Shown: piece after piece, positions 47,290-60,592 of the stretch | Numbering within the stretch: the first letter of the stretch is position 1 | Layout of the letters: each line of letters opens with the position of its first letter | Origin: Sinotaia quadrata | Lineage: Eukaryota; Mollusca; Gastropoda; Architaenioglossa; Viviparidae | Reading direction: 5' to 3' | Assembly (NCBI GenBank): GCA_028829895.1 | Contig: CM054181.1 | Coordinates: 43,764,759 to 43,828,758 of the forward strand | DNA length: 64,000 nt | Position numbers and translations under genes: made by a program | Notes under the pieces: model-generated | What the model was told of the DNA's origin: nothing | Database searches by the model: none | What the model saw: the letters and a program-made list of their open reading frames with translations, nothing else

Positions 47290-48745
47290 AAGTGTGTCTT
47301 GTAGTCAGACGACAAATTTACAAACTAATAAATTGCGAACTTTTAGCTAGATTGAAAACCGTTAAATCCCTCTAAATTAATATGCACTCGTTATCAACAT
47401 CCTGCTCATTCGCCCCCATTCAATCTAAGAATAATCTATTGGTCTATTGTGCATAGAAATCAACTACTAAGAGGTATTAACAAAGAAAATAAGATTTAAT
47501 AAGGTTTTAACAAGTTAACAATAATCAAAATACGATCGCGAATAGTCTATTTCTCTATTCTCTGCGCGTACATGCTTATTCAGTCAACTAATGAACTGCC
47601 ATCAATTTGTCCTTTAGAGATTTGTACACTGAGTTGCACTTAGCTGGATTGCCTTGTATCAGCCTGGTCTCATTACTCAGTCATGCCGGTCTGTTTTCAC
47701 AGTCCCCCTCTAGCGACGCACGTGGTGCATAAGAAAAGGCGCTCCTTTATGTAGCTAGGGAACTTGAATTTTAGTGGCATGGACCCTCAGAGCAGAGTTC
47801 TCCCGTAGAACTCAACCAGCTTGTACCAGTAAGCCAAAGCAAGGTAAGGCATGGATAAGGCACGAGTAAGGCATGGGTAAGACACGAGCCGACCTGTTGA
47901 CGCAACGTGCTCGGATATAATTTTCAATCTAACACGTTCCTACTAAAGCATGGCTCAGTTAAAATGCGCTGAATAAGAGTTTTCGACCTCGCGTCGTTTT
48001 ACAATTAGATTTAGAAAAATGTAATCGTCTCACATGTGTTCCATTTAACAGCATGACGTATGAAGCAATAAAAATAGTTACAACATTAAATTAATGTTTA
48101 TACAAAGGGGTAATTCAAACCAACAAAGCGCTTCACAATTTACAATTAAAATTATACGCAATAATTGAATTACATGAAGAATTCATATCGAGCGCAGCAT
48201 TCTGGCTCTTAGTGAATTAAAACAATATAAATTAAAGTACAAAAATGGAAAAAGAGTTACAATAAATTTATATTCCGTAACTTATAAGTTTTTCAGCCAT
48301 TTCTCTGGACCATGCTCAAGTATATATGGAAATCACATAATACATAGCACAAATACATACTTAAACAATATATGCAAAATACTATTAGATAAAATGATAC
48401 CTTTTTATGAGAAGTCGAAGGGTATCTTGATCTCAACGGCTTGTCGGCTGCCTTCACGACCCGAGTTAGCTGATGGAAATAGCTAATGTGTGCTCGAAGT
48501 GAGGGAGCGGAAGCGTGTAGTCATATTTATAGAAAAGCATAATGCGTATCACGTGACCGTTCGCGAAGCATGTAGTTGGTTCGAGAACTGGACAATGGAC
48601 CTAAGTTACATAACATCTTGACCTGTTCTAGAAGCATCTCGAAAAAGGAAGCTTTGAACAAAGGAGCCAAGGGTTTCAAAATTCAAATTTGAAGTAAACA
48701 AGACAAGTGGGTCATCAAGTCGGACATTTTTATCAGACTGTGACA
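47290..48745. mobile_element. Possible old LTR-type insertion, family unknown
   Basis: CpG-richer DNA interrupting AT-rich intron between the two similar segments at 47171 and 48893. It starts near tgtcttgtagtcagac and ends near tatcagactgtgaca. 47860-47890 holds a small repeat of (a)aggca(t/c)g(g/a)gtaaggcac. No coding domain was seen and the ends are approximate. Confidence 0.3.
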
Positions 48746-48892
48746 CTCTGGTTGTTATCATCACCTAATGACTGAGACAGCAGTCAGAAAAAATCCCTGT
48801 CAAACTCTGTTAGATTATACAAACAGGCATATAACCACAAACCTCACACTGTTTAGACCTCACTTAGAGTGTCAGGATGAAACTAGTAAGCA

Positions 48893-49005
48893 TCCTCTCT
48901 GTTACATACCAGTGTTTATTTAGAAACCCTGTCTCAGCATGAGGATTTAAAGATTTTTAATTTTTAACATTACACCTATGCTGATGACAAACTGGTTGCC
49001 AGACT
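48893..49005 (+). repeat. Dispersed repeat, partner at 47171-47266
   Basis: Described at the partner. Confidence 0.65.
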
Positions 49006-49365
49006 CACCTTTCAGTCTCCTTAATTAATTCTCTCAGTTTAGAATTAACTATAGTGACATATGAATCTGAAATATTGCATAAATTGGGCACGTTATGCTA
49101 ATAACGACTAATTATGCATACAAAACATTCACATTTGACTCCAGCCCCCAGCCCATTTTCTTTTGGTCTTCCTCTCACTAATAATTAGTCAACTTCTGTT
49201 ATTTGGATAACAAAAATATAAAAAAATTAATATTTAACAATTTAACAAAATAGTGAATCCATACATCAATACATTCAATACGAAAGTCATTAGGATTACC
49301 TATTCTGTCTTTAAATGTTTATACAGATCATAACATGAATTTTCGATCTCAGAGTCTATCATATA

Positions 49366-49460
49366 TGTGCTTGATAGTGTATGATGATTCTTCACAGTGT
49401 GCTTTGTGAGCACATCAAAGATTCTGGAACAGTTGTGTAATGTGTCTAGAAGCAGTGGTT
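49366..49460 (+). repeat. Dispersed repeat, partner at 16535-16640
   Basis: Same orientation; described at the partner. The following 49485-49840 is GC-richer with short open frames on both strands and may belong to the same unknown element. Confidence 0.7.
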
Positions 49461-50891
49461 ATTTGGTTTTTTCATATGATCAAACTATAAATAAGTTTGT
49501 AATAGAACACTGAATGTTTCTGAGTGGACTTTGAAAGTACATGTACTTTGATTTATGTTTAAGTGAATTTGATTGTATCTTGACCAAAGCTGTGCAGTTG
49601 TTGACTTTATAAATACATAACTTATGTCTGCCTGATGTGTTGTCTGGGTCCAAATGAATGTCATTAGCAAACGCTCAAGAGGTCCATTGAACGAGTCCTT
49701 TGCAATGGGTCGTTCCATTGAGATGTTGCTTCACAGTGCAAAACTCATCAAAGTGAACATCCAGGATAAAGTGGTTCTGTTCTGGTGTTGTTTTGCAGCT
49801 CTGTACTCATCAAACTCAACATCTCAGATATCATAGATAGTTTCAGACAAAGTGCTGATCTGCCAATAAAATACAAGTGCTAAGAAATCATCCTCATGTG
49901 TTTATCTGTCAGAACATTCTTACTTACGTGGTCATCAAACATTAAATATCATGAGCAAGATATAACTATAAAATATAGCTAATGTCAAGAGATAAACTTG
50001 AATATAATATTAGTTAGGCAAGCAAAACCACATACCTTCAGCAATAATATATACAAAGGGTGATTTCCTTCGCTATTGATAATCATCAATATGGCTAGTA
50101 AGTGAGATTATACTTTGTCAACACTGGGAGACAAAATATGTGTTGCCTCAATGGTCAACTTGCATTTGTCTAACAATATACAAGTGAGTTTCTGGTATAT
50201 TTGTTCATGTAGCTGTGCTGTGCTTTGATTGGTTAGTTTAGTGAGTTGTCTGTAACATTCAGATATGTTTCAGCCTGGGGATAAGGATCAGCTTTTCTAG
50301 AAGTAGGTTTAGATGTACACTATTTTTAGAGGAGGGGTGGTATGGGCTGCATAAGCCATTATGTGACAATATCTACTTGTGAAGTGATTCCACTTTTCAA
50401 TTTGTTTTTGAAGCAATTTTAGCCAGTCTATTGCTAGGCATATTTTGTTAATAGTGAATGCTTTCTAATACATCTTCAACATTTCTGTGTATATTTGGTA
50501 TTTCCAAAAGCTTCTGTTGATGACAGATTGGATGTGATTGCTGTCATTGGATGTCCCCTTCATTTTATTTATAGCTCAGTGGCTATATGCACTTCTGCAC
50601 TTTTTTCATTTGTTCATGAATACAAACTATTAATTGTGCAGGGAATTATTTCTTCTTCAAATGATATAATGTTTCATTTTCAACGAAATTATCTCCATGT
50701 TTCAAGTATTTAGGAAAATTTTAGAAAAAAACTAATTTTTGTTAAAGTTTCAAACAAGCATAGCATGGCAATTTGTATATATGTCCTTTAGTTGGATTTA
50801 TTGTTTTTGTATCTTTGCACTGTTCTTGTATTTATAAGATGATTTAAACATACAAATCTTTCTATTTCAAATCTTTCTGTTTTATTATTGT

Positions 50892-52040
50892 AGCCCCTGT
50901 TAGTTAATGTTTTGTATGCGGTATTATTTTTTTGTGTATCATCATGTGTGTTTACGTACAGCTGCATCTGTTTTACAAGCAGGACCATGGCTGTCTGCTG
51001 CAAATTAGGTCATGATCGCTCCCTCCAACTACAACAACAAAAAGAATCAAACCTAAACTAAACATCAAAGGAAAACCAATAACATTCACTGAATCCACTA
51101 AATTCCTAGGCATCACCTTTGACAGCAACATCACCTTCAATGAACACATAACAAAAACACTGAACATACTCAAGATGACAAGAGGAAAGTACTGGGGAGC
51201 AAACAAACACTCTACAACTAGCCTCCAAAGCCCTCATATACTACATAATAGACTAAGACATTACCACATACTCTGCCACCAACTACTCAAAACTACAAAT
51301 CATCCAAAACCAAGCCATGAGAACCAGCATCTATGCCCTACCATGCACAAAAAATACAGAACTCTTCAACAAACATGACAACTCTCCACCATGGAAAGAA
51401 GGGAAAAACAAACCCTATGAATATGGGCCAACAGAATCCAACTTGGAGACAGCTTTCCCAACAATGCCCTACTCTTCAACACAAAATGGGACAAAAATGG
51501 ACACGGGTTTAAAAAATCCAGGAGAAAAAAAGACTGAGTGGACAGATTATTATCTATCACCTTATCAACTCATCAAAAATCTTCTAAATGAACTTAAGCT
51601 CAAAAACATACACACAGAAACCCCACTCTCAATAATCATCCCCCCAGGGGAAGTAAACATCTCCCCAATTGACACATCACTCTTAAATGTCAACAAACAT
51701 ATACATCCTCTTAAAAAACACAAATAGTATTACAAATCACCCATGAATACTCGTGATGGGAGCATGTCCCACTGGAGCACTACAGATCAGAAAACGTCTG
51801 AAGATGAAATGATCCACGAAAGCTCCAGTGGTGATGTAAAAATTCGTAAGCTTAACCACCACCAATTTGAATGGATATGTTTGTCTACCTGCAAATAAAG
51901 ACAATGTAACCACAACCAAGCATGTTGTCATCTCTGTTGCCATGACTGCCATCCATCATCGTCATTCATCAGCATTGTCCTTATGTTTATGACCCAAGTA
52001 CTACCACTCTGGGTCACCATCTACTTCATTATCATTTTGT
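50892..52040 (+). mobile_element. Solo LTR of the 26343-type subfamily, split by a LINE remnant
   Basis: 50892-51028 (starting TGTAGCCCCTGTTAGTTA, with 'aggaccatggctgtctgctg' inside) matches the start of the LTR family, closest to 26343-27178. 51888-52040 (from the AATAAAG signal to 'actaccactctgggtcacca') matches that LTR's other end. Between them lies unrelated LINE sequence, which points to nested insertion with loss of the LTR middle. Orientation is + strand, opposite to the two copies at 22-27 kb. Confidence 0.75.
51030..51887 (+). pseudogene. LINE (non-LTR) reverse-transcriptase 3' remnant
   Basis: From about 51035 one frame reads KGKPITFTESTKFLGITFDS followed by NITFNEHI, the conserved 'KFLGv.lD..l....Hi' region after the catalytic palm of jockey/CR1-like reverse transcriptases. 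After a frame change comes KLQIIQNQAMRTSIYALPC, the usual 'LQ.iQN.a+R' segment. The catalytic FADD region is absent. Frame changes and stops show it is dead. 51780-51830 (tctgaagatgaaatgatccacgaaag) may be its 3' UTR. Confidence 0.78.
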
Positions 52041-52246
52041 CAAAAATATGCAAACTGTTTAAAAGATATGATTTAATTTTTAAATAAATATTTGGGAGTT
52101 GTACAATTGTTTTCTGCTGCTGTTTGTTTTTTGTTTATGTTTGGGTTGTTCACTATTTTTTTTTGTTGCTTATAGTGGATAGATGAAATTTAGGGTACAT
52201 AGAAATTAAATTCTTGGTTTGCATGAGTGTTGTTGCAATGTTTCAG

Positions 52247-52371
52247 TCAACATTGGGCGTCTGGAATATTTCATTGAAAGTGGAAATGGTGTTCCTCCAG
52301 CATTTGGCGTAAGCACTGGAACTGGGTTATTTTACCTTGTCCGAAAACTGGATTATGAGAACGGTGACAGG
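52247..52371 (+). CDS. Cadherin exon 16 of window
   Basis: Phase 1 entry after acceptor tgtttcag, completing A|TC as Ile; phase 0 exit at donor gttagt. It encodes NIGRLEYFIESGNGVPPAFG, then VSTGTGLFYLVRKLDYENGD. The LDYE motif and G.fyL strand place it in the second half of an EC repeat whose calcium motif DDLDE lies at the end of exon 15. Confidence 0.93.
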
Positions 52372-52883
52372 GTTAGTAAGCCATATCTTTTAATATATGA
52401 AAATAAATAATGATAAAAATAAATTATGTTACTCTCCTGGCTATCATTAAAATATAGTTTCAATTTGTTGATCTGTTTCTTGGAATCTTTGGTTGGGATT
52501 TTTAAAAATATAAATTGGATAAGATAAAAAGTTGTAAATGTCTTAAATATAATTTATTTTTAAAATATAAACTGGATAATATGAAAAGTTGTAAATGTCT
52601 TAAATATAATTTATTTTTTAAAGATTTTAGTGGAATTGTATGTATAGAATGATTTATATTACTTAATATAGTTTTCTTGTATAAACTTAATATAAGTTTT
52701 CTAATAGTTTTCAAATAAAAAAAATCCCAAAAAATGTGCATTTGCTGTAGGACAACCTAAAGAAATTGTATAGTCTAGTAGTTACATGACTTATCTAAAA
52801 GTGCTATTTCTAAGTAGCAGTTTCAAGTTTGAAAAAAGACATAAAGAAATATATTTTTATTAATTATAAACATTTTTACTATT

Positions 52884-52907
52884 AGAGAGAGAGAGAGAGA
52901 GAGAGAG
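52884..52907. repeat. (GA)n tract, left part split by LTR insertion
   Basis: Twelve GA dinucleotides directly before the LTR; the tract resumes at 54630. Confidence 0.95.
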
Positions 52908-54625
52908 TGTCACAAAACGGGAGGGCTCGTTACAAGCCGACCCCGAGCTGAGGTTAGAGATGCAAGGGGTGAAGTCTATTTTTGGCCTGCTCCGGTGCAC
53001 CTCCAAGAAAAGCCCATGTGACGTATGCCAGTACTACGTCGCGTCAAGTTGTTACATAGACACACATGACATACACCATTGATGTTTGGGTGGGGCCCAG
53101 TTTATTAGTGTCATGCCAAGGAACGTTTTATTGGCGGTGTGTGTTGTGAGTGTGTATCATAAATGTGAATAAATGGACGAACAGACGAACGGTGCAAAAC
53201 AATAGTACAAATTCTTTCGTCCCTCTCAAAAACTATGAATAACAAGAGAGTTGAAAGATGTTTAAATCAGGTTATTTATTTCCCGATTTAAAAGGGGCAC
53301 TACTCTTTCGCACAGTGATTAATCATTCATTCAACTTTCCAATGTCATACACTCTTTGGGAAATAAGGGGAGATGAAAATGATGAAATTCAAAATATAAA
53401 ATAAAGATTAATTACACAATTCTTATGCGGCAAATGGGGCCGCTTTAACAATAGTTGACATGTAAAATAAGCATTACTTTTAACATTAGAGTTCTTATTT
53501 TGCAAACGATATAATAGTGTTCATTTTCTTAGAGTTAAGTATGTGCGAGTTAGCCGTGCGAATTGATTACTCACTATTAATGTCAGAGTTCCAAGGAGAT
53601 GACGTAAGCTCACACGTCACTTATAAGCGGCACTTCAAAGTGAAGATCACGACACAATTGAGGCGTCGCATTACAGGTGAAGATTCTGCAGAATCTAGGC
53701 ACCACTTTCAGATTATCACGGGGGAGAAATCTGAAATTTAACTGACTGTTGTCAGTCTCGATAATTGTCGCTGTTTCTGGTTGTCGTGGATACGGACACC
53801 CCAACGACGTTTAGCATTATCGGGTGGAGTCGTCCAGTGGGATGTGTCGTCGCATTACATTGAGTGTAGAAATCCGGATGTCTGAGACGATCACGGTGCT
53901 AGCCTCCCAATAGCGGCATAGATCTGCCAAACCAACTCAGACAGGGGGGAGAACAAATTGGTCCCTCGTGTCGTTAACTGCATACAACCAGCGTTGCATG
54001 CATCGGTTTTCTTGACAGTGAACTTTCCACTTTGCCAAAAGTTATACTGAGTAATTTTGCCTCGTTACTCAATATATGGCATCAGACGGATGGAAAACGG
54101 ATGGAAAGAGATTATTGCAGCTTTCCTTTATGAAATCTCTGTACATGAGATAATTCATACGTGAAGTTAGACTGGCTTCAGACGAATCAACGTTTTCAAC
54201 ATTGAGAGTAAAGTCTTCATTTTGCCTCTTATATAGCTTTCACTGAAGGTTTCCAAAACTTCCAGAAGCTATGTCCTGTGACATGATTTTTGCCTTGGAT
54301 ATATAGTGGTAATCGTGATGCACGCTTTTCTGTGGTCAATTCTAATGCGCACTGGCCATTTCTCTCGTCAACAACATGTGACCGTAGTGCGCAGTTGTCC
54401 CAATTTATTTAATATACATATTCTTCATAAACTAATATATATATTCAATATGATAATTGACACACACTGCGTCACGAACGTCTGTCTACTAAAGAGACCT
54501 TAGGTGACCGTTACTGGAAGTTACATGCTACATATGTAAATAACAAAACTCGGATTACTTCAATTAGTTTTGTTAGCGGTTTTTTAAAATGAAATAAAAT
54601 ATAATTTCTGTCCCTCATTTCCTGT

Positions 54626-54629
<4 letters not shown>
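52908..54629 (+). mobile_element. Solo LTR, 1.7 kb, related to the Ty3/gypsy remnant at 35-36.5 kb
   Basis: It starts TGTCACA and ends TGTGACA, a perfect 7-bp inverted pair with TG...CA termini, sitting exactly between two (GA)n tracts that would be continuous without it. It is much richer in CpG than its surroundings. It contains AATAAA near 53168, and sequence from about 53070 to 53375 is homologous to 36215-36545 downstream of the integrase remnant. No internal domain remains, consistent with LTR-LTR recombination. The 74-residue open frame within it has no recognised domain. Confidence 0.85.

Positions 54630-54676
<47 letters not shown>
54630..54676. repeat. (GA)n tract, right part
   Basis: About 23 GA dinucleotides directly after the LTR. 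Confidence 0.95.
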
Positions 54677-54680
<4 letters not shown>

Positions 54681-57600
54681 AATGTGCATTTAGTTTGTGA
54701 ATGTTATCAACAGACCGGCACACAGGATATTGTCAGTGAAGCTATTGCAACTAATAATACCTTGATATTAAATTATGCACTATTAAATTAATCCTTCCTT
54801 CTTTTGGTTGAGAATACATCAGTTGTCTACCCTTTTAACACTGACAAACTGTTTGATGGTGTATTACCAAACTTGGCAAAGGAATTTCCTATTTTGTTAA
54901 TTCTCTTAATACTATAATTACTAATAGCCAAGAGCAGCATGCCTCTTTTTAATTTTAAAGGGATCTTTTTAGAAGTAAAAGTGACTGAGGGAGTGATCAC
55001 ACTAATAACACTTCTAAGGAATATATATTGTAATTCTGAAGGATGGGAGTAAGAGCATGGCCCTACCTGAATGATCATGACTATGTTGACCATCTAAACA
55101 GCTATGACAATCCAGGGGTTACTCATCACATGAAAAAGAGACTTGAAGCAAAATAAACAGAGTCGATATTTTTTCTTCATACAATGCACTGTTGCCATAA
55201 GTTTGTTTTTATGAACTGAAATAATCAGTTGCCTTGGCTTCTCAGTCTGTTAGGATGTTATAAGTGACCTGATGTAAGTTTTGCCTCTAACATATCCATG
55301 GTTATCACTAAGCACTGAGTCTCCATTTGACCCAGAATGGTGTGAGAATGGACAAGTGTCTTAACTATTCAGAGAATTAGCAGATGCCTCCAAGCGAATA
55401 CAACTCTATATCTCATGATGAGGCATGGTGTCTTGCTTCCAGCTTTATGATTTACCACTAAAACCAGCATTGTGTCTTAAAACTATAACATTTAACACTA
55501 TAACTATAAATTTTCTTTACCACCCATGAGACCATCTTTTGTGTGTGTGTTGGGGGTGGGGTGGGGGGAAAGCAGAGGATTGCTGTCCCATAGTACTAAA
55601 CCAGTGAGGGTGAATCAGCAGAAGTGACCACTGTAATTTCATTGTTCAGAACTCATCTAAGCATCCTTCTGACTCATGATCAAATTCGTGTCACTAGGCA
55701 GGACTAGACATCCATTCCCTAGAGTTAGATCTTCCAAGTGTTAGTAGGCAGGAATCCAACATCCATTCACTAGAGTTACTTAGAGCCTCTTAAGTGTCAG
55801 TAGGCAACATCAAACCCAGAGGTTTGGTGCAAGAGGTTAATTTCATAGATATTTAACAAATGTGTGCTTTTGCATTTTCTGTGTGAGTGCACTTCAGCAT
55901 CTATTACAATCCTTTGAATGCAAACATTTTAACTATTTAACAAAGCATTAACCTTCCCCCCCTCTGCCCTAGGAAGACTGCTGTCTTCTTCCTTTGGATA
56001 TCAATTGATGGAATCAAAAAATTCTAAGTGCACTGTATGCCATCAGTTATGTCTGGAATACCTGCAATGTGATAGATGTCTGACTTTCACTATAATGATG
56101 GCCACCCAGTTTGTTGTCTTACTCACTGCAACTAAACACAGGGTAGCAAAGCATTTTGTGCTAACCTCTCCCAGCAGACATTCACAAAACGTGTATTTTC
56201 TTTCTCTCTTGCAATCTGTACAAAACATGCATTAGTCAAATAAATTGCTCTTTTGGGTAGCAGCAAGAAAAACACAAAGTCAGTCATGATGCATTCTCAG
56301 AATAATCAAACAGCTCTATTATCAGTTAATCAAAAAGTAAAGAAAAAATGCACCTCAAAACAATGAGAGGAGTGAAAAGAGCCAAAGCAACTAACTAACA
56401 ATGTGGAGAAAACAGACCTAAGAAAATTTGAAACACAGTTTGGCTTGACAAAATTATCCATAACCATAGAGAAAAATAATATTAAACTGAGGCCATCTTT
56501 CATGGTGCATGCTGGGCAAGCTCTTTATTGTTTATCTCTCCCTAAAAAAGGGAATCTTGGCTCTGGCTTTTATATGTATGCCTCCCATAGAACTCCTACA
56601 TTATTATCATATTGTATGTTAAAATATAACTTATTGTATGGTACTTAGAAAAAATGTGTTTAACTAGTAACAACTAAGAAATTGTGTAGATGTTTGTGTT
56701 TTTTCTACACTGTGAAAGATTTTTACTATTACAGTGTATAGATATATAATAAAAGTTGTCTTTAATGTGGAAAAGAAATTCAAATCATATTGAAGACTCA
56801 TGTGCAGGGTTTTATTTAATGATCGTGTCACAGTATTAGACTCAGTATTATTAATCATGAAATTTATTATATTAGCTCTAACATTGACAATAGCCCATGC
56901 GGCCTAATCTGCCCTTCCAATCTCTTATTAGATTCATTCTTTGGGACCTTTTACTAATCTAACATAGCGACAGACAAACTAACTGATGTGCCTGGAGCTG
57001 GTACGTTATCTTTCCTTTTGATTAATTATGACTTATATAACATTCATATTCAATAGTTCCAGTTCAGAACCCCCAGCCAACTCTTCTCAGTCTCTAACAA
57101 ATTAACCAAAATTTGGGTTTAAAATAACAAAAATATAGGATTTTATGTCATTAAATGTTAGCTACATGCTAACTTATAATTTACAATGTTCTATTCATGG
57201 GGAAACATTAACAAATGTGACAGTAATATTCCAATTCCACATTTACATAAATCTCAATAGTCACAAACATAATCAATGAATGGTTTACATTAAATTCACA
57301 TTGAATGATTTTCTCAATCTCCCATTTAGTTTCACTTCCTACAAATGGTTTTACAATGAATAAAGCGTAGCGCACATGTACTTATCTTATTTTCATCATC
57401 TACACTTATGGCATGAATATTTGATACTGCCACAGAAGTTTCTCTGAAATGTGTTCACGTCTCATTACCTTGTACACACTCTTCATAAGCCACACTATTG
57501 GCATCAGTGAAGTACAATAGTGCTATTTTTTCTTGCCCTTTCTAGATGACTTTAATATGTAACATAAATGAGCCTGAATCATTATTAATAAAGCATTTCT

Positions 57601-57772
57601 TGGTTTAGTATGATGGAAGAAAACATTCTGTATTACATTATCCTTCTTATACTGTTATACATTTAAGTTCTAATTTACTTTAAATGATAAAATTACAAAA
57701 ATTTGGAGCCTGTTAAATTATACATTTTTATTTTTTAAATGGGTTAATTATTTTTCCAATTATTTTAACCAG

Positions 57773-57946
57773 ATATTTCAACTTGTTTTGAGAGCATTTG
57801 ATGGAATTTATTCTGCCACTACAAATGTCACCATAACTGTTCTGGATGTGAATGATAACAGTCCAATGTTTTCACAAAACCCATATAATGTGAATGATAT
57901 TGTTGAGGAGGACCAGAATCTTAATGGAAACCTTCCCATTATTCAG
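57773..57946 (+). CDS. Cadherin exon 17 of window
   Basis: A 58-codon exon, phase 0 on both sides (acceptor tttaaccag, donor gtgagt). It encodes IFQLVLRAFDGIYSATTNVT, then canonical linker TVLDVNDNSPMF, then the A strand of the next repeat (YNVNDIVEEDQNLNGNLPII). One N-glycosylation motif (NVT). Its last ~57 bases and donor are repeated several times in the following intron. Confidence 0.94.
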
Positions 57947-58255
57947 GTGAGTGTCCCATTCTTCAGTTGATTACCCATTTTCTTTAGGTGATTGCAACAT
58001 TCTTCAGGTGAGTGTGGACAGTATTGCGGAGGAAGACCAGGTCTTTAGATGGTTGCCAAATTCTTCAGGTGTGTCCCATTCTTTAGGTGAGTGTGGACAG
58101 TATTTTATAGGCAGAAAATATTTTAGCTGAAACCTTCCTGTTCTTTAAGTGAGTGTATAAATATTGTAGAGGAAGACAAAGTCTTAGAGAAACTTTTCCA
58201 TTCTTCCAGTGAATGTGTAAACAATTCAAAACCTTTTCATTCTTCAGGTGAGTGA
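57947..58255 (+). repeat. Tandem copies of the exon-17 3' end and donor
   Basis: Copies at about 58009-58068, 58087-58150, 58150-58210 and 58210-58250 each follow the order of the exon end. They keep 'gtgagtgtggacagtattg..gaggaagaccag.tctt', then 'aaccttcc..ttcttcag' and gtgagtg. Compare the exon's own 'gtgaatgatattgttgagga' and ccttcccattattcag. The copies have frame-breaking indels. Confidence 0.85.
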
Positions 58256-60592
58256 CAGCTGAAACTGTCCTTGGCTATGATGGCTTCTTTGAAAAGTTTT
58301 TCCCTTATAAACTTTGTATGTTAACAGTCATTCTACTAATAACTTTATTTAAAATTACAATAAAATGTTTTAATGTTATAAAAATAGGTTAATATGCAGT
58401 TTATATGTAGATAAGGTAATACACACATGTATGCACATATACAATTACACACCCACACACAAATGTGATGTTGTATTGGAGGGATGAAGACAATTCTTTC
58501 ACTACCCTGGGTCCCCAGTAAATGTAACCTAGTCTCCAAAATGCCCTTTCTGGCTGGTCAGATAGAAAGAAGATAGACAATAGAATAGAAGAAGAATGCT
58601 AGGCAAAAATAAAACTCCAAGCCTGATACATTACAACTAGGGTCATTTAATTACATTTTTAACAAAACATATAACATGAAAGTGAATCACACCTATATGA
58701 GTGATCCAAATATCAATAAATATATTTAGAAAGAAAATAAAAATAGAAGTTGTAGATTATGTAATAATTAGCAATTGTAAAAAGGGATACTAAGAATAAT
58801 TAGAGTTTGTTTTAATCACAACTCAAAAGAAGTTGATCTGCAGCTGGAAAATCTAATGAAGCTGTTGGTTGCATTGCTACCTTAGCTTTAATGGGTTGTA
58901 CCTGGTGACTTCATCCAGGTCATGTCAATCAATAGATGCTAGATGTGGGGACCTCTCAAATTGTGTCTGCACCTGAAATGTGGTCTGCTCAAACAGGTGT
59001 TGCCTTCATGGCTCTGCATCAGGTTAAAGATTTCATCTTGGATTTTGAAGTGTCAGTCTGCAGGAAGAAGCACAGAGACTAGAATCTGCCAGCATGCACA
59101 CTTTTAAGCTTAGTGTTGTATCTAATAAATTTTCTAGGTGGAACATATAGTTAATAAAAGAATATGATTATAGAATACAAATATAAGTAATATTCTTTAA
59201 GGTGAATTCACATAACTTTGACAGTTCTATAAAGGAAATGGTTGTATTCTGCACTAGTTTAACCAACAGTAATAGTGAATAAGCTCATATGAGCAAGGAT
59301 TACTGCATCTTGCCTGTATAGCTAGCTTTCTAATTAAGCACTCATCATACTGTGATCAAGCAATGCTCTGAATGAGACTGGAATAGCTAATCAGGGCTGT
59401 ATTCTAGTCAATAAGTAGTGGTGATTGCTTCTGTTATACAGTTTGGAGGGGTGTGTGTGGACTATTTTTTAGTATAAGGTGGAAATATGGCTACATAATG
59501 CCATTATCTGACACAAACACATAAACACATATACATACACCATGACTTTTTCTTCTAATTATGAATAGTTTAAAACTTGCAAGGGATATAGATAGATCCA
59601 TAATAATTAATACATTTAGTTATGTGAGCAAAACAGATATGTCTTCAGACAAAAATGTATTTCTAATCTTTTAGCTGAAACTGAAAAGAAAATTTAAGTT
59701 ATCTTTTTGCTTTTCTAAATACATCAAAGTTTGAGCAGTCATAACTGGCAAATTGTTAGGTCTTAAAAATCAGTTAAGTATATTTGACAAACAGAGTTTG
59801 CAGGGTGGGGGAGAACAGATTAGGAATATTTTATTAAATTTTAAAAATAAAGCGATGAAGAAATATAAAATAACAACCTTATTCTGCTATTAATTCTCTC
59901 TCTCAGACAAAATTAAGTAAAAGTTGAAGAACAAGATAAAAGTGAGGTTTGAGGAAATCTGAGGGATATAATCTCAATATTTAATGTTATTTCTACTTAA
60001 GGGTGTGGTTATACACACACACATATATATATATATTAAACAAATTTACAAATAAAGGTTTCATATTAGACTTCTGCAAATTGTATAGGGTATCTTAATA
60101 TGAAAAAATATCATATCCTCTTTCTATTAATGCCAATAAAAGACAACTCTACATTCATCTCTGATAATAAACATTGTAAAATTATATAGAATTGCTTGTC
60201 TTTTACACATTAAGATTTAATAAATATTATATTAACTACAGCACCGCTTGTTGGAAACAGTATTACAACATTTTAAGTTAAATGAACAATTAACAATATA
60301 ATGTATAATATCGGTAAAGTCGTGTAATTTTATGAAATTTTATGACTTAGATAAACTCAGTTTAGTCCCTTGTTAATCTCTGTTTAAATATCAAATAGCA
60401 TGCTTTAAGGCATATACAGTAAAAAATAATGCATGCATTCATATATGCCTATTAAAATAAAACAATAATATGGTTATCTAGAACATTCTAATTTTGCTAA
60501 CTCTCTTTAAACTGGCTCCTAATTCATCTTAGCATTTCATCCTATGCAGTGTCAGAAAAATAAAAAGTAAAATCTCACAAATTGCATAAAGC

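Larger units (their letters stand above)
42699..52246 (+). other. Largest intron, rich in mobile elements
   Basis: Listed elements occupy much of it. 49900-50890 shows no recognisable feature. Confidence 0.7.
52372..57772 (+). other. Intron with 1.7-kb solo LTR
   Basis: Also holds a 63-bp tandem duplication at about 52500-52622 (aaaagttgtaaatgtcttaa and ataatttattttt). In 55990-56240 a short Cys-rich reading (SKCTVCHQLCLEYLQCDRC) resembles a PHD-like retroelement finger, too weak to call. 54800-55950 and 56900-57770 have no recognisable feature. Confidence 0.65.

Noticed and set aside
55990..56240. Cys-rich reading CTVCHQLCLEYLQCDRC as a PHD finger gene
   Set aside because: Short, no supporting frame around it, and stops nearby; at most a decayed retroelement finger.
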